From Shewanella marinintestina (GTDB lineage: Bacteria > Pseudomonadota > Gammaproteobacteria > Enterobacterales > Shewanellaceae), in the NCBI RefSeq assembly GCF_023283845.1, contig NZ_JAKILC010000006.1, positions 62,001 through 126,000 on the forward strand: a stretch of DNA of 64,000 bases. Reading direction: 5' to 3'. Position 1 is the stretch's first letter; the number at the start of each line of letters is the position of its first letter. Made by a program: the position numbers and the translations under genes. Below the pieces are notes generated by a model that made no database searches, was not told where the DNA came from, and saw only the letters and a program-made list of their open reading frames with translations. Shown here piece by piece: positions 48,296-57,746 of the stretch.

Positions 48296-48566
48296 ACAAC
48301 TACTCCATTTCCATTTGAAACAATCAGTGAAACTTAAATTGATCAAACTATCTGCATAAAACTTAAGCTTTTGCTGTTATTATCACAGCTAGTTTGCTGT
48401 CTTAGCGCCTAATTTTACACTTTGAGAATACGCTATTAAGCGCTAAGTTTAAAACTTAAATCAAACCAATATTGGTCATTTTAAGCAGTTTATTAATAGG
48501 CCTCCCAAGGACTATGTTAAACTGCTGCGCAATTACTCTACAGTATCAAAAACAAGTCAAATAACC

Positions 48567-49043
48567 ATGTCACAAACTACAGCAAACCAAGCTCAACTTA
48601 ATGAATCAAAACCCGTTCAACAAAGTAAAACCTACCACTTTCCGGTGCAGATCTATTATGAAGATACTGATTTTTCAGGTGTGGTTTACCACCCTAACTT
48701 TCTAAAGTATTTTGAGCGCGCTCGAGAGCATGTTATTGGTGCTAATAGCTTAGCAAGCCTATGGGACGAGCATGATTTAGGTTTTGCGGTTTACCGCACA
48801 GATATGCTTTGCCATGACGGGGTAGAGTTCGCAGATATAATCGATGTTAGAACAAAATTTTACTTTGAGAGTAAATATCGCACAGTGTGGATACAAGAGA
48901 TTTGGCGACCTAACGGCAAAAAACCGGCGGTAACAGCGCAAATAGAGATGGTCTGTATGAACAAAAAACGCCAACTTAGCCCAATGCCACAGCAACTTAT
49001 TGCGCGCTTAGGTGAGGCCTTTGCTGAGCAAGTGACATTTTAA
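48567..49043 (+). CDS. YbgC-like acyl-CoA thioesterase (4HBT)
   Basis: 158 residues. A polar N-terminal tail is followed by a hot-dog fold with the signature YYEDTDFSGVVYHPNFLKYFERARE, which includes the catalytic Asp. Typical YbgC-family enzymes hydrolyse acyl-CoA; in E. coli YbgC is associated with tol-pal, but no tol genes are present here. Start ATG at 48567. It stands alone on the plus strand. Confidence 0.88.
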   Translation: MSQTTANQAQLNESKPVQQSKTYHFPVQIYYEDTDFSGVVYHPNFLKYFERAREHVIGANSLASLWDEHDLGFAVYRTDMLCHDGVEFADIIDVRTKFYFESKYRTVWIQEIWRPNGKKPAVTAQIEMVCMNKKRQLSPMPQQLIARLGEAFAEQVTF

Positions 49044-49178
49044 CGACCAAGCTCAACACTAAACAGTAATAGCGTTTTCCAGAAACGGAGTCGTATTTGG
49101 GTATAAAGTTAGTCGCTGCCTTTGAATGGCAGCGCCATTTATAGCCACAAAGTTCAATAATATTAGTTGGTTACACTG

Positions 49179-50648
49179 CTACCCCATTTCACTCAACTTA
49201 GCCCAACGCGCTTCTAGTTCTTTAGCTTTTATAGGCTTAGAAAAAATATCACCTTGGATTTTATCGACTCCCATCCCTAGCAATAATTGCAATACGTCTT
49301 CTGTTTCAACGCCTTCAACTGTAACCTTAAAACCAAGCCCTTTAGCTAAGCGAATACTGGTATCCATAATATGTCGCGCGCGGCCATCGACTTCTAGATC
49401 ATCTAAGAACGCTTTATCGATCTTCACTTCATCTACGGGTAAATATTTCAAATAAGCTAGCGAAGAATGCCCGGTACCAAAATCATCAATCGCCACATCA
49501 ACTCCTAACAAACGTAAATCTTTAATGGTTGCAACCGCACCATCAAGATCTTGCATCAGTTTACTCTCGGTGATTTCAATCGATATAACACTTGCCTCAA
49601 GCTGATACTGTGTCAACCTCGCTTTTATACCGGTAATTAAAGAGGCATTACGTAAATCTTGAGTGGATAGGTTTACAGCAACTTGCAGTTCAACCCCCAT
49701 TTCATGCCACAGAGCTTGCTGCGCAAACACCTCATCAAGTACCCATTGGCTAACAATATCGATCATGCCCGAGTACTCGGCTAAAGGAATAAATTCCGCT
49801 GGTGATATAGAGCCTAATTGAGGATGTTGCCAACGCATCAATGCTTCGACTTGCTGACAAGCGCCACTAGGGAAGCTTTGTTTAGGTTGGTAAACCATAT
49901 ATAGCTCACCATCACGTAATGCTTTGGCAAGGCTGTTAATAATGGATACCTCTCTTATTTGCACTGCATCATCACCTAATAAATACTCGGATAATGCTAC
50001 ATCATGGGTCTTAGCTTTTTTTAACGCTAAGTCCAATCGCCTTAACATAGTACTAATATCACCATGAAAAGGTTCCAGAGCTAAATGGCCAACTTGTACT
50101 CGAGTGGTAATAATACTTCCAAAAATATCATAGGGAAGTTGCAAGTTATCAATAAGTTGTTGTAGCTGAGGCGGAGACATTGCGCTGGTAAAATAGATTA
50201 AGAACTCATCTTCGTTCATTCTTGCGATAAGTGAACCCGGTGGCGATAGTTCTTTGACTCGTACAGCCATCTGCTTGAGAAGTTCATCACCAAAATTAAA
50301 ACCAAATAAATCGTTAACATAACGAAAGCGATAAATATCGAGTAACACCAAGCTGCCCTTATCGAGCGGCATTAACTCAGCCATTTTTCGCTTCATGCTT
50401 AAACGATTATCCAATTCAGTTAACTTATCTTGTTCAACCTGTCTGCCCTTGATAGCCAGTTCGTCGACTTGCTTTTTCAGTTGCCTAAGTTTGCTGATAA
50501 CTGGGACGTCATCACTAGAAGGAGGATTAATTGAGTGAAACAGCTCATTGATTTTAGAATGCAGTCTTTTCTGACGTATTAAAGATACGACTAACAAAAG
50601 CAGTAATAATAAACAAACGCCAAAAAGCATCCAAAAACTGTCCATCAA
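49179..50648 (-). CDS. EAL phosphodiesterase with dead GGDEF domain
   Basis: 489 residues. One N-terminal membrane helix (LLLLLLLVVSLI, residues ~8-24) is followed by a short helical linker. The GGDEF domain active-site loop is NEDEF (145-149) and the first glycines are missing, so it should not make c-di-GMP. The EAL domain follows with EALMRW at 268-270, EITESKLM, and DDFGTGHSS; these look intact. Expected: hydrolysis of c-di-GMP to pGpG, perhaps regulated by GTP binding to the dead domain. It lies downstream of the HDOD gene on the same strand. Confidence 0.88.
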   Translation of the reverse strand: MMDSFWMLFGVCLLLLLLLVVSLIRQKRLHSKINELFHSINPPSSDDVPVISKLRQLKKQVDELAIKGRQVEQDKLTELDNRLSMKRKMAELMPLDKGSLVLLDIYRFRYVNDLFGFNFGDELLKQMAVRVKELSPPGSLIARMNEDEFLIYFTSAMSPPQLQQLIDNLQLPYDIFGSIITTRVQVGHLALEPFHGDISTMLRRLDLALKKAKTHDVALSEYLLGDDAVQIREVSIINSLAKALRDGELYMVYQPKQSFPSGACQQVEALMRWQHPQLGSISPAEFIPLAEYSGMIDIVSQWVLDEVFAQQALWHEMGVELQVAVNLSTQDLRNASLITGIKARLTQYQLEASVISIEITESKLMQDLDGAVATIKDLRLLGVDVAIDDFGTGHSSLAYLKYLPVDEVKIDKAFLDDLEVDGRARHIMDTSIRLAKGLGFKVTVEGVETEDVLQLLLGMGVDKIQGDIFSKPIKAKELEARWAKLSEMG

Positions 50649-50689
50649 TGTGTATTTGACCTTTAGTAAATTCCCTGTTCAGTTTATAA

Positions 50690-50738
50690 CCTAAACTATA
50701 GTGCTCTGTTACACCATCACCAGAGCACTTTAATTTCA
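50690..50738 (-). other. Hairpin between the HDOD and EAL genes
   Basis: GTGCTCTG (50701-50708) and CAGAGCAC (50721-50728) form an 8-bp stem with a 12-base loop. No T-run follows on the minus strand, so a full terminator is unlikely. Confidence 0.4.
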
Positions 50739-50758
50739 ATCTTTTTACTAAAATAGCT

Positions 50759-51601
50759 TTATTGGTAACTGGCCTTAATCGACTGATAAGCTTCAATAAA
50801 GCCTTCACTTGTTAATACGCTACTTGATACGGGTAACCCTTTATCAATAAAGACCTGCATACGCTGTTCAAACTCTTCGCCCGCCCTAAGCTCACCAGTA
50901 TAGAAAGCCGCAGCACGAATAAAGTCCAAATAACTCACATGGTTAGATTGGTAAGTTAAGTCTGCCCAGCGCTCGACGACTTCCATCACGTCAAGTGAAA
51001 ACTGCCAATTCTTTAGCACTGCGCGACCTAATGGCCCTTGCAGTTTTTTCACTAAGCCACGTAAAAAATCAATATTTGCAAATAGCTCGGGGTTAGCCTC
51101 AGCTTCAGTGAGGACAGGTAAGGCACCAATATTATGTACTAACCCTGCGAGAGTCATAGTATCGAGATCAAGAGAGCTGTCAGGATGCTGCTGTTTATAG
51201 AGCTGCAACATAGCGCACGCAGCAGAAGTAACGTCAATAGACGCGCTCCAAACTTCATCCATTACTTCCCAAACCATTTGATTGGTTGAGATAAACAGCT
51301 GCTCCATGGCAATTGAGGTAACAATCGATTTTATCTGAACTAAGCCAATTCGGTTAATCGCTCCATTAACATTCTCAGCCGGCACGCCCCTGCTATAAAG
51401 TGCACTATTGGCGACTCGAATAACCCTTGCGGAAATAGCCGCATCTTGGCCAATAATATTAGCGATATCTTTGAGGCTTGCATCTTCCTTAGCAACAACC
51501 TCCTGCACTCGCATCGCGACTTCTGGTAAGGTCGGTAAAATAAGTGCATCCGACTTAAGCTTTTTCAACAATCCTACTAATACTTGATGCTCTGTTGACA
51601 T
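50759..51601 (-). CDS. HDOD domain signalling protein
   Basis: 280 residues. The HDOD domain begins LPTLPEVAMRVQEV and includes IIGQDAAISARVIRVANSALY and LAGLVHNIGALPVL. Such proteins are HD-like but lack the full phosphohydrolase site. They are often found with c-di-GMP enzymes; here the EAL protein is encoded 110 bases downstream. Role is regulatory, with no predicted enzymatic activity. Confidence 0.87.
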   Translation of the reverse strand: MSTEHQVLVGLLKKLKSDALILPTLPEVAMRVQEVVAKEDASLKDIANIIGQDAAISARVIRVANSALYSRGVPAENVNGAINRIGLVQIKSIVTSIAMEQLFISTNQMVWEVMDEVWSASIDVTSAACAMLQLYKQQHPDSSLDLDTMTLAGLVHNIGALPVLTEAEANPELFANIDFLRGLVKKLQGPLGRAVLKNWQFSLDVMEVVERWADLTYQSNHVSYLDFIRAAAFYTGELRAGEEFEQRMQVFIDKGLPVSSSVLTSEGFIEAYQSIKASYQ

Positions 51602-51889
51602 CTTTACTCCCTTTTAATGCGTATTAATTTGCAGCAAATCGAGTATATCAGTTGAGTGCTTGATGATGCGTGCAAAATCACATTAACGGGTCAATACTTA
51701 AACAAGTAGCCATTGTCAGCGAAAAAACACCTAAAAATGATACAGGGATCACAAGATTTTATAATAAACGACTCTGATCGACCCAAAGGCACTTATTATA
51801 TGCGGCTGACTTTATTGCATTAGCAAGCGTGCATTCAGTAAAATGCGCGACCGATTGTCAAATCCTTATCCGTTAACAGAGAAGCTATT

Positions 51890-53257
51890 ATGTTTAAACC
51901 TGAGCTATTGTCCCCTGCTGGTACATTAAAAAATATGCGTTACGCCTTTGCCTATGGCGCAGATGCAGTTTATGCCGGCCAGCCAAGATATAGTCTTCGC
52001 GTGCGTAATAACGACTTTAAAATGGAAAACTTGGCCGCGGGTATTAAAGAAGCTCACAGCCTAAATAAAAAACTTTACGTTGTAAGCAATATTGCACCGC
52101 ACAATGCCAAGCTAAAAACCTACATTAAAGATATGGAGCCAGTGGTTGCTATGCAGCCTGATGCGTTAATCATGTCAGATCCAGGTCTTATCATGATGGT
52201 ACGTGAAGCGTTTCCAGATCAAGTGGTTCACTTATCAGTACAAGCCAACGCAATTAACTGGGCATCAGTAAAGTTCTGGGAGTCACAGGGCATTAAGCGT
52301 GTCATTCTTTCTCGTGAACTATCACTAGATGAAATTGAAGAAATTCGTCAACGCTGCCCAGATATCGAATTAGAAGTTTTTGTTCATGGTGCGTTATGTA
52401 TGGCGTACTCAGGTCGTTGTCTATTGTCTGGTTACATCAACAAGCGTGATCCTAACCAAGGAACCTGCACTAACGCATGTCGTTGGAAGTACGATGTCCA
52501 TGAAGCACAACAAACTGAAACCGGTGATGTAGTTCCAGTTAACCCTGCTGTACAAATTGAAACGCCAACATTAGGTGCAGGTCAACCATCTGATCAAATC
52601 GTTCTGCTGCAAGAAGCGGGTCGTCCAGGCGAGTATATGCCTGCGTTTGAAGATGAGCACGGCACTTACATCATGAACTCAAAAGACTTACGTGCAATTC
52701 AACATGTTGAGCGTTTGACTAAGATGGGCGTTGACTCACTTAAAATCGAAGGCCGTACCAAGTCATTCTATTACGTTGCACGTACAGCACAACTTTATCG
52801 CCAAGCGATTGAAGATGCTGCAGCAGGCAAAGACTTTGACCGCACCTTGATGCATAACTTAGAGGGTCTTGCTCACCGTGGTTACACCGAAGGCTTCCTA
52901 CGTCGTCACGTACATGATGAATACCAAAACTACGATTATGGCTATTCAATCAGCGATACTCAGCAGTTTGTCGGTGAATTTACAGGCGTTCGCAATGAAG
53001 CTGGTCTTGCTGAAGTTGATGTGAAGAACAAATTCCTTGTTGGCGACAGCGTTGAAGTCATGACACCACAAGGCAACCTTACATTGAAGGTTAATAGCCT
53101 AATTAACCGTAAAGGTGAGAACGTTGAGGCTGGTCTAGGTTCAGGGCACTTTGTATTCCTAGACGTACCAGCAGGCGTTGAGCTTGATAAAGCTGTGCTA
53201 CTGCGTAACTTGCCACAAGGCCAAGATACCCGTAATCCGCACCAGCCAACAGCCTAG
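51890..53257 (+). CDS. trhP: U32 family tRNA hydroxylation protein TrhP (YegQ)
   Basis: 455 residues. Starts FKPELLSPAGTLKNMRYAFAYGADAVYAGQP, with U32 signature EVFVHGALCMAYSGRCLLSGY and Cys-rich TCTNACRWKYDVHE. Family members bind an iron-sulfur cluster through conserved cysteines. E. coli TrhP is needed for 5-hydroxyuridine at position 34 of tRNAs, with prephenate as the likely source of electrons or atoms. The gene stands alone, with a terminator 50 bases after the stop. Confidence 0.92.
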   Translation: MFKPELLSPAGTLKNMRYAFAYGADAVYAGQPRYSLRVRNNDFKMENLAAGIKEAHSLNKKLYVVSNIAPHNAKLKTYIKDMEPVVAMQPDALIMSDPGLIMMVREAFPDQVVHLSVQANAINWASVKFWESQGIKRVILSRELSLDEIEEIRQRCPDIELEVFVHGALCMAYSGRCLLSGYINKRDPNQGTCTNACRWKYDVHEAQQTETGDVVPVNPAVQIETPTLGAGQPSDQIVLLQEAGRPGEYMPAFEDEHGTYIMNSKDLRAIQHVERLTKMGVDSLKIEGRTKSFYYVARTAQLYRQAIEDAAAGKDFDRTLMHNLEGLAHRGYTEGFLRRHVHDEYQNYDYGYSISDTQQFVGEFTGVRNEAGLAEVDVKNKFLVGDSVEVMTPQGNLTLKVNSLINRKGENVEAGLGSGHFVFLDVPAGVELDKAVLLRNLPQGQDTRNPHQPTA

Positions 53258-53307
53258 TGCTTTGTACTGCAATAGCAATTAGCAGTACCAATAAACACTA
53301 AATTATG

Positions 53308-53340
53308 ATTAAAAGGCCTCAATTAAGAGGCCTTTTTTAC
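53308..53340 (+). terminator. Terminator of trhP
   Basis: AAAAGGCCTC and GAGGCCTTTT form a 10-bp stem with a 6-base loop, followed by more Ts. Confidence 0.9.
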
Positions 53341-53488
53341 ATAACTAGCTGACCCAAGATCATCATTTTCAACGTTTAACTTTCCATTGTTGCAGTTCTA
53401 ATAATCCCTGTTTAATACCAAGGCAACTTTTAGGTTAAAAAACTGCCGATTAAGATAAATTTAATGGATGTAGTTCCAGTAAACAAAA

Positions 53489-54499
53489 CTAAATAAATTG
53501 ACGACGGTACTGTGTCGGGGTCATGTTCATTTGCCGTTTAAAAGCTCGGGTAAAATGAGCCGCATCCGAGTAGCCCATTCTAATTGCGATTGAGGTGATC
53601 TTTAGTGAGGGGCATTTTAATAGATCCAATGTTTGCTCAAGCACCATTTCCTCTATCACAGCGCCATATTGAACTTGCTCTTTTGCTAAGCGACGCTGCA
53701 AAGTTCTCACATGTAAGTTTAAAATTTGCGCGGCAGCTTTAATAGGGAGTTTGCCCATTGACAGATAAGGCTGGATGGCTAACTTGAAGGTGCCTAGAAA
53801 ACAAGCCGATGACGATACTGGGGTGACATGTTCCTTAGTCGATATATATGGATGGCACACTGGCGCCATCATCAGGTTTTCATCAATAGAAACAGCTGTC
53901 ACCGGCCTATTGGTAAAAAACTGACTCCGAGCTAGTTGCGGCAGCGTGCAAAACACGCTGGCATTAGAAGATTGAACTCCCACTTGCTTCGGTCGCCACT
54001 TATTCGCCGTCAAAGCCGATAGCAATTCACAAATAAATATCACAGAGAACAATTCGGCGTGAGTAAACCACAACTCATCAACGCCCTCTTTTTCTCGTAC
54101 CAACCACCAACTTCCTCCAGAGAACTGGGTATACACTTTGGTATGGGTGATGTTTGACTTTAACTGCTCTGCAAATTCATCTAATACAGCTCTTAATGAA
54201 TCATTCTGGGACAGACGCCTGATAAACATCGGAATATAAATATTCTTACAAGCACTACTGATTAGCCGAATAAACTCTTGTAGCTCTAATCTTTCTCCCA
54301 AAGCTTGGATTAGGTTTTTCACTGTATTTTCAGGTAAGTAATCATAATTACTCTCACTCGAATACAAGTCAATCGGCACCTTTGCTTGCTGTAATATCGG
54401 GTAAATACTGCCTTCTAGCCCTCTTAACAAGCTGGCAAAAAAAGTCACGTCTTGTCGCTGAATAAGCGGTATCGAGCCATCTTGAGCATCCAACGGCAT
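53489..54499 (-). CDS. AraC family transcriptional regulator
   Basis: 336 residues. An effector domain (residues ~20-220) resembling the arabinose-binding-type N-terminus of the OruR/ArgR-like AraC subgroup precedes two helix-turn-helix motifs in LPIKAAAQILNLHVRTLQRRL and ITSIAIRMGYSDAAHFTRAFKR, ending at TPTQYRRQFI. Target genes are not adjacent in an obvious way. ATG at 54499 has AGGAAG 5 bases upstream. It is divergent from yfhL. Confidence 0.87.
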   Translation of the reverse strand: MPLDAQDGSIPLIQRQDVTFFASLLRGLEGSIYPILQQAKVPIDLYSSESNYDYLPENTVKNLIQALGERLELQEFIRLISSACKNIYIPMFIRRLSQNDSLRAVLDEFAEQLKSNITHTKVYTQFSGGSWWLVREKEGVDELWFTHAELFSVIFICELLSALTANKWRPKQVGVQSSNASVFCTLPQLARSQFFTNRPVTAVSIDENLMMAPVCHPYISTKEHVTPVSSSACFLGTFKLAIQPYLSMGKLPIKAAAQILNLHVRTLQRRLAKEQVQYGAVIEEMVLEQTLDLLKCPSLKITSIAIRMGYSDAAHFTRAFKRQMNMTPTQYRRQFI

Positions 54500-54719
54500 A
54501 GTTTCTTCCTAAGTGATCGCTTTTGCCTAAGTGATATTTTTATCTATAAATCAATATCAAGAGCCTGTCTATAAAACCACCGCGGCTCATCTTAATGTTC
54601 AGAATATACCTGCATAGCTCCAAAGCTGGTCATAAGCGAGATATAAGTCCACCTTCGCCGTGTGACGAGCCTAGTCTGCGCCCCTTTGTATGGTATAATT
54701 ATTAGGTATCACTTTTTAG

Positions 54720-55028
<309 letters not shown>

Positions 55029-55045
55029 GTTTATCTTAGCCATAA

Positions 55046-55075
55046 AACATGGAGCCATTTGGCTCCATTTTGTTT
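55046..55075 (+). terminator. Terminator of yfhL
   Basis: ATGGAGCCA (55049-55057) pairs with TGGCTCCAT (55060-55068), followed by TTTGTTTT. Confidence 0.82.
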
Positions 55076-55231
55076 TATAACGCAGCCATAATGCACTCTA
55101 AAAAGCCTAGTCCAACTGATGACTTCGCTTGTCTGACAGCGTAAAATTGGCCGCTATACCTCGCTCGCTCAGGCTTATTTGTTTTCACCAAGTTTAGCGC
55201 CCGTTTACCTATCAAAAGATATTAACTGCCC

Positions 55232-56938
55232 ATGTATTTAGCTCAGCACTGTTTTACCCCGTTCAAATCGGCTATCGATAGTTACGAGCTGCCACAGCGT
55301 TTTACCTTCCCGTTTTACTATGAGCCTCACCCGTTGTGTATATTGGCAGTCTCTGAGCTGCAAGAGTACCTGAGTACTCAAACTGATTGGCAACATAACT
55401 TTGGTTTAGAAGGTGAATTAAGCTCTGAGTCAGATAAAGCTATCGGCAAGATGTTTGGCGTGCTTATCGTGCGTAACTCAAGCGGGCAGCTTGGATATTT
55501 AGCGGCTTTTTCAGGAAAGTTAGCCGAGCAAAACTTACTAAATGGTTTTGTGCCACCGGTCTTTGATATGTTGGCCGAGGAAAGCTTTTTTCATGCCGGT
55601 ATGCAAACACTAAACCAGCTTACAGAACAACTAAAAACGGCCCAGAATAATCCAGACGTTGCTAAGCTCAGTGCTGAGTTAGCACAATTACGCAGCCGAG
55701 CTGAAAGCGAGCTAGAAGCGATACGTGCGCAAATCATTGAAAACCGTAAAACACGTAAACTTCGTCGCATAGGCGTTGAAAGTCAACAAGATCCAGCAGC
55801 GCTAAGCGAGCTTAATGTGCAGTTAGGTAAAGAGAGCGTCGCCGAAAAATTCCATCTAAAAGCCACAAAGCAGCAATGGGATTCTCGATGCGATGAAGTC
55901 GCCAGCCAACTTAATGAGTTGCAGTCTGAAATAACATTACTCAAAGCGAGTCGAGCTCAACATTCTAATAGCCTACAAAAACAGATCTTTGCCCAGTATC
56001 AGTTTTTAAATCAAGCAGGTAAGTTAAAAGATCTCAACCAGATCTTTAAAGACAGTCCAACCGAGCAGCCACCAGCCGGAGCCGGCGAATGTGCCGCCCC
56101 TAAACTGCTGCAGTACGCCTTTAGCCATAAGCTAACGCCTATCGCAATGGCGGAGTTTTGGTGGGGGGTATCACCTAAGTCTGAAATCAAGCAGCATAAA
56201 AACTTTTATGGTTCATGTCAGGGTAAGTGCCAACCGATTTTAAGCCATATGCTTGACGGGATTGAGATGGATGAAAATCCATTACTGACCAATCCAGCAG
56301 AAGGCAAGTCGTTAGAAATTGTCTACCAAGATGAAGTCATGGCTATAGTTAATAAACCCGCTGAGTTTCTCTCGGTACCTGGTAAAAATGTCACCGACTC
56401 GGTATTTGCCCGCATGAAGGCGCAATTTCCACAGGCGACAGGTCCGCTTATCGTACACAGACTCGATATGTCGACCTCAGGTTTAATGGTGATTGCGCTA
56501 AGTCGTGAAGCCAACAAGTCTTTGGCGCAGCAGTTTATTGCCCGCACGGTAGAGAAACGCTATGTGGCTCAAGTATCAGGTGTTGTTAAGGGCGAACAAG
56601 GCGAGATAAATTTGCCACTTAGAGGCGATATTGATGACAGACCTAGACAGTTGGTGTGTACTGAACACGGTAAGCATGCGCTAACTCATTGGCAGGTAAA
56701 GTCTCGTAGCAACGACGCCACTATGTTGTATTTGTATCCGCACACAGGACGCACTCACCAACTTAGAGTGCACTGCGCTCATCATGAAGGCTTACATCTG
56801 CCAATAATTGGCGATGATCTTTATGGCAAGAAAGCCAACCGCTTACATCTGCATGCTCAGCGTTTAGTGCTAAACCACCCAGTTACCAGAGAAAGGTTAA
56901 CTTTTGAAGTCGATGTCGACTTTGAACAAAACGTTTGA
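55232..56938 (+). CDS. Long RluA-family pseudouridine synthase with N-terminal extension
   Basis: 568 residues, much longer than E. coli RluA (~220). The C-terminal ~210 residues are a pseudouridine synthase with the catalytic motif IVHRLDMSTSGLMV (Asp in HRLD) and PHTGRTHQLRVH. The first ~360 residues include a long coiled coil (about 135-245) and a domain with GECAAPKLLQYAF, AMAEFWWG, and a CQGKC pair that may bind metal. Probably modifies rRNA or tRNA uridine, as in other RluA proteins, but the extension suggests added targeting. Starts 203 bases after yfhL. Confidence 0.88.
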   Translation: MYLAQHCFTPFKSAIDSYELPQRFTFPFYYEPHPLCILAVSELQEYLSTQTDWQHNFGLEGELSSESDKAIGKMFGVLIVRNSSGQLGYLAAFSGKLAEQNLLNGFVPPVFDMLAEESFFHAGMQTLNQLTEQLKTAQNNPDVAKLSAELAQLRSRAESELEAIRAQIIENRKTRKLRRIGVESQQDPAALSELNVQLGKESVAEKFHLKATKQQWDSRCDEVASQLNELQSEITLLKASRAQHSNSLQKQIFAQYQFLNQAGKLKDLNQIFKDSPTEQPPAGAGECAAPKLLQYAFSHKLTPIAMAEFWWGVSPKSEIKQHKNFYGSCQGKCQPILSHMLDGIEMDENPLLTNPAEGKSLEIVYQDEVMAIVNKPAEFLSVPGKNVTDSVFARMKAQFPQATGPLIVHRLDMSTSGLMVIALSREANKSLAQQFIARTVEKRYVAQVSGVVKGEQGEINLPLRGDIDDRPRQLVCTEHGKHALTHWQVKSRSNDATMLYLYPHTGRTHQLRVHCAHHEGLHLPIIGDDLYGKKANRLHLHAQRLVLNHPVTRERLTFEVDVDFEQNV

Positions 56939-56997
56939 TTTACAGCGTTCTGGCTAAGAGCTTTGCTCTAAACAGCCCCGTTTAATAGGCTGACATA

Positions 56998-57038
56998 AAG
57001 GGCTAACATAATGAGCTAACATAAAAATGTTAGCCCTT
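56998..57038. terminator. Hairpin between rluA-like and ubiT genes
   Basis: AAGGGCTAACAT pairs with ATGTTAGCCCTT around a 17-base loop. GCTAACATAA-type units recur three times around it. No clear T-run, so its strength as a terminator is uncertain. It sits between converging genes. Confidence 0.55.
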
Positions 57039-57101
57039 ATTCGCAAGCCATGTGCTCCCAACGAGCGATGCATGACTTAATCAAGGTAAAAACGCTATCG
57101 A

Positions 57102-57614
57102 TTAAGCAAGTGCAGGTTCTGCTTTAGCCTGTAACGCTTGTAGCGCCTGCGCCAACTTTTCAATTGCCACTCGAATGGCTGTTGGCATGGCATCAAACTC
57201 GACACTTAGTAGCAAGTTTTTCACCTCAAGCCCAAGCTCTGTATCGCCTTCAATGCTAAGTTTACGCTGGAAAAACAACGTATCAGGATCTTCTTTTGCC
57301 GCGGCGATCAGTAACAACTCTTTTGATTGAGCGGTAAAGGTGACTTCTGCATCTTGTAGTTGACGAACTTGCCATGTATCGGTGTAAGTCACTTCAAATG
57401 TCAGACCTAAATCTTCGATATTAATTGCCACCCAGCGACCCTCTAGAAAGTCTAATTCTTCATCGGCAGCTTGCTCTGCTAGCAATAAACCTAAGATGCG
57501 CTTTAGTAAATCTGCTTTTAGCGTAAATGGCACGATAGCTAATGGACGCGCAATGACTTTTGGCCCAATTTCGAGCACTTTATGAGCTAACTTGTGAGGA
57601 AAAAAACCTTGCAT
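57102..57614 (-). CDS. ubiT: UbiT, SCP2-domain ubiquinone biosynthesis factor
   Basis: 170 residues. An SCP2 sterol-binding-type lipid domain (about 40-140) with an N-terminal amphipathic segment FPHKLAHKVLEIGPKVIARPLA. In E. coli UbiT (YhbT) acts with UbiU and UbiV in O2-independent ubiquinone synthesis, perhaps carrying lipid intermediates. It is divergent from ubiU with a 132-base gap, as in other gammaproteobacteria. The gap holds no FNR-box I can vouch for. Confidence 0.9.
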   Translation of the reverse strand: MQGFFPHKLAHKVLEIGPKVIARPLAIVPFTLKADLLKRILGLLLAEQAADEELDFLEGRWVAINIEDLGLTFEVTYTDTWQVRQLQDAEVTFTAQSKELLLIAAAKEDPDTLFFQRKLSIEGDTELGLEVKNLLLSVEFDAMPTAIRVAIEKLAQALQALQAKAEPALA

Positions 57615-57746
57615 GTAAATATGTATCCAAAATGAGGCAAAGAAGCGAATATTACCTAGATTTTATGATCACAAACCTGTTTTACATCAAAAATATGATC
57701 TTCATTCCCTTTTAAACTCCTGTTTCAATATTTTTGGAGCATCCAT

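Noticed and set aside
57620..57746. Possible FNR box in the ubiT/ubiU gap
   Set aside because: TGATC and ATCAA-like half-sites occur, but no pair has the TTGAT-N4-ATCAA spacing. O2 control is expected from other species but not shown here.
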